Positions 5,880-6,767 of a stretch of DNA of 6,767 nucleotides are shown here, piece after piece. The first letter of the stretch is position 1. The number at the start of each line of letters is the position of its first letter. The stretch spans positions 1 to 6,767 of the forward strand of contig CAMZBS010000091.1 in NCBI GenBank assembly GCA_947304695.1. The letters are read 5' to 3'. The notes beneath the pieces are model-generated. The model was not told the DNA's origin. It saw nothing but the letters and a program-made list of their open reading frames with translations, and did not search any database. Both the position numbers and the translations under genes were made by a program. Source of the stretch: an uncultured Prevotella sp. (GTDB taxonomy: Bacteria; Bacteroidota; Bacteroidia; Bacteroidales; Bacteroidaceae).

Positions 5880-6490
5880 TTCGTCAGTAACTGGCTGAAC
5901 TTGTTGAAGATATAGTCCTTTCGGTCAATGGTTTTGCGGCGGAATTTGCCGCTGACGCGCGCCAGCTTGTTCTGCTTCTTGTTCAGTCCGTAGCGGTCGG
6001 TAATCCATTCTTCGGCCTGATAGGTCACAGCATCTCGCTCTTCTTCGTAGAGGTAGTAGATGCGCGTCATCTTCAGGTTCAGCTCGCCGTCGCTGATGGT
6101 AGCCAGCAGGTTGTAGAACAGGCGTGTGCGGTCGAGCACCAGGGGCTTGTTCTTGAATACCAGCCACTCCTGGTAGCTGCCTGCTATCTGGCCGTGGCCT
6201 TCGGGGTCTTCGCTGATGATGCGGCTCTGCTCCAGCTGGTTGGCCTCCTTGGTCATCTTCTTCAGCTCTGTGGCTACGATGTCGTAGATCTGTGCCTTTG
6301 TCTTGCCGGGGGCTTTGATGGTGGTTTCAAACAGCACCTTGCCGTTCACCTCGGGCACGGCTCCTGCCAGGTATTTCTGGTCTACGGTGCCTTTCACCTC
6401 TTTTTGCTCGGTCTGTTCCCAAGTGTTGTCTTGTGCTGTTGCTGCCGTCATGGTCAGCATGGCCAGCATGGCTATTGCTAATCTTTTCAT
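5876..6490 (-). CDS. Secreted DUF4468-like protein, function unknown
   Basis: This 204-residue protein has a signal peptide at residues 1-19 (MKRLAIAMLAMLTMTAATA, then Q20). No Cys follows, so it should be a soluble periplasmic or envelope protein. The block KYLAGAVPEVNGKVLFETTIKAPGKTKAQIYD (39-70), the central WLVFKNKPLVLDRTRLFYNL (109-128) and the ending EEWITDRYGLNKKQNKLARVSGKFRRKTIDRKD (160-192) resemble DUF4468 domain proteins common in Bacteroidales, a family with a predicted TBP-like fold and no established function. The assignment is from memory of the family pattern. It is the first gene of the operon: the promoter is at 6525-6555, and the leader has AAGGA (6505-6501) about 10 bases before the ATG, one of the few Shine-Dalgarno-like sites in the window. 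Its stop overlaps the next start by ATGA. The basic C-terminal third could contact nucleic acid, lipid or a partner protein; this is unproven. Confidence 0.83.
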   Translation of the reverse strand: MKRLAIAMLAMLTMTAATAQDNTWEQTEQKEVKGTVDQKYLAGAVPEVNGKVLFETTIKAPGKTKAQIYDIVATELKKMTKEANQLEQSRIISEDPEGHGQIAGSYQEWLVFKNKPLVLDRTRLFYNLLATISDGELNLKMTRIYYLYEEERDAVTYQAEEWITDRYGLNKKQNKLARVSGKFRRKTIDRKDYIFNKFSQLLTK

Positions 6491-6500
6491 TTTCTTTCTT

Positions 6501-6506
6501 TCCTTC
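6501..6506 (-). promoter_or_regulatory. Shine-Dalgarno-like site of the porin operon's first gene
   Basis: The minus strand reads GAAGGA here, 10 bases before the ATG at 6490, within a purine-rich stretch. Most other starts in this window lack such a site, so the lead gene of this operon may be translated more efficiently. Confidence 0.45.
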
Positions 6507-6524
6507 TGTGTTTGTTTGTGATTG

Positions 6525-6555
6525 CAAAATTACGAAGAAAAATTGAGCTGTGCAA
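6525..6555 (-). promoter_or_regulatory. Promoter of the DUF4468-TM-porin operon
   Basis: On the minus strand, TTG (6555-6553) as the -33 element is followed after exactly 20 bases by TAATTTTG (6532-6525), a full match to the Bacteroidota -7 consensus TAnnTTTG. Transcription should begin near 6518, giving a leader of about 28 bases. This is the most complete promoter in the window. No other promoter is seen within the operon, whose genes overlap or nearly touch. Confidence 0.75.
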
Positions 6556-6564
6556 CAATCGGGG

Positions 6565-6588
6565 TGTTAAAACCCTTGTTTATTAACA
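6565..6588. repeat. Inverted repeat TGTTAA-N12-TTAACA upstream of the porin operon promoter
   Basis: TGTTAA (6565-6570) and TTAACA (6583-6588) are perfect 6-bp inverted copies separated by 12 bases. They lie 10 to 33 bases upstream of the -33 element, where an activator or other dimeric regulator could bind. The arms are short and AT-rich, so chance is a real possibility. Confidence 0.3.
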
Positions 6589-6591
6589 GAT

Positions 6592-6767
6592 GTTTGCAGT
6601 GCCAAAGTCATCGTCTCTTTCATCGTCTCGCGCGTAATTTAAAATTTAAAAATAAAAAAATTATTTAATTTGCCCCTATAGGGGGGCAAATAAATTTAAA
6701 TTTAATTTTAAATATTGCTGTCCGACAAAAATAGGAATTGATTAATATTCTTTTGAAACTGCCTTTA
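6592..6767. other. Gene-free AT-rich region at right edge
   Basis: I see no credible ORF or RNA gene here. Contents are a 10-base direct repeat TCATCGTCTC (6608-6617 and 6620-6629), an AT-only stretch from about 6635, the GC-stemmed hairpin at 6668-6691, and more AT-rich sequence. The last 50 bases show only a possible minus-strand -7 box (TATTTTTG, 6733-6726) with no matching -33 element. Confidence 0.5.
6668..6691. terminator. Strong hairpin in AT-rich flanks, possible bidirectional terminator
   Basis: ATTTGCCCC (6668-6676) and GGGGCAAAT (6683-6691) form a perfect 9-bp stem with loop TATAGG. After the stem, the minus strand continues into a T-rich run (TTTTTTTA nearby) and the plus strand into AAATTTAAATTTAATTTT. 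Imperfect inverted symmetry extends into the flanks for about 35 bases each side. It may end transcription of a gene beyond the right edge, or be a dispersed palindromic element. Confidence 0.5.

Noticed and set aside
6608..6629. Two copies of TCATCGTCTC, 12 bases apart, considered as a CRISPR or iteron-like array
   Set aside because: There are only two short units, with no spacer structure, no cas genes and no replication gene nearby.
6726..6733. Minus-strand TATTTTTG, a match to the -7 consensus
   Set aside because: There is no -33 element at the right spacing and no gene directly downstream. Such matches are expected by chance in AT-rich DNA.

Overview
The window looks like a chromosomal housekeeping and envelope region of a Bacteroidota bacterium, probably order Bacteroidales and near Prevotella or Bacteroides. 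The grounds are a Porin_10-type outer membrane protein, a DUF4468-like secreted protein, an MtaB whose N-terminus resembles my memory of Bacteroides homologues, promoter -7 boxes of the form TAnnTTFG-type (TAnnTTTG), and A-rich leaders that mostly lack a Shine-Dalgarno sequence. The genus is an inference.

Layout. Positions 1-395 (minus) hold the first 131 codons of an MgtC/SapB-family membrane protein, cut by the window edge. Upstream of it on the same strand is a small, very acidic, Ala/Glu-rich lipoprotein gene (478-768), and a perfect 9-bp hairpin with a T-rich tail (415-449) lies between the two. Positions 769-1037 are a divergent promoter region. Its two -7 boxes share 17 of 19 bases, and phased A-tracts lie on the lipoprotein side.

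On the plus strand, mtaB (1038-2408, a tRNA methylthiotransferase) is followed after 16 bases by a family 2 glycosyltransferase gene (2425-3444). A degenerate 7-bp tandem repeat spans the junction, encoding the end of MtaB and filling the place where the next ribosome binding site would be.

Convergent to these, with a 20-bp gap, is a minus-strand operon read from right to left: a DUF4468-like secreted protein (5876-6490), a 63-residue protein with two predicted membrane segments (5688-5879, ATGA overlap with the gene before it), and a 737-residue putative porin (3465-5678, GTG start 9 bases after the previous stop). A promoter with both boxes sits just upstream at 6525-6555. The remaining 6556-6767 carries no gene that I can see. 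It is AT-rich and holds a strong GC-stemmed hairpin at 6668-6691 and some short repeats.

How the genes relate: the porin operon makes three envelope proteins that are probably co-expressed (secreted, inner membrane, outer membrane). mtaB and the glycosyltransferase gene are probably co-transcribed, but no shared pathway is evident. I found no mobile element, CRISPR array, tRNA or rRNA. No clear undescribed system is visible; the points most worth a second look are the heptamer array, the paired divergent promoters, the intercistronic hairpin before mgtC, and the three-gene envelope operon.
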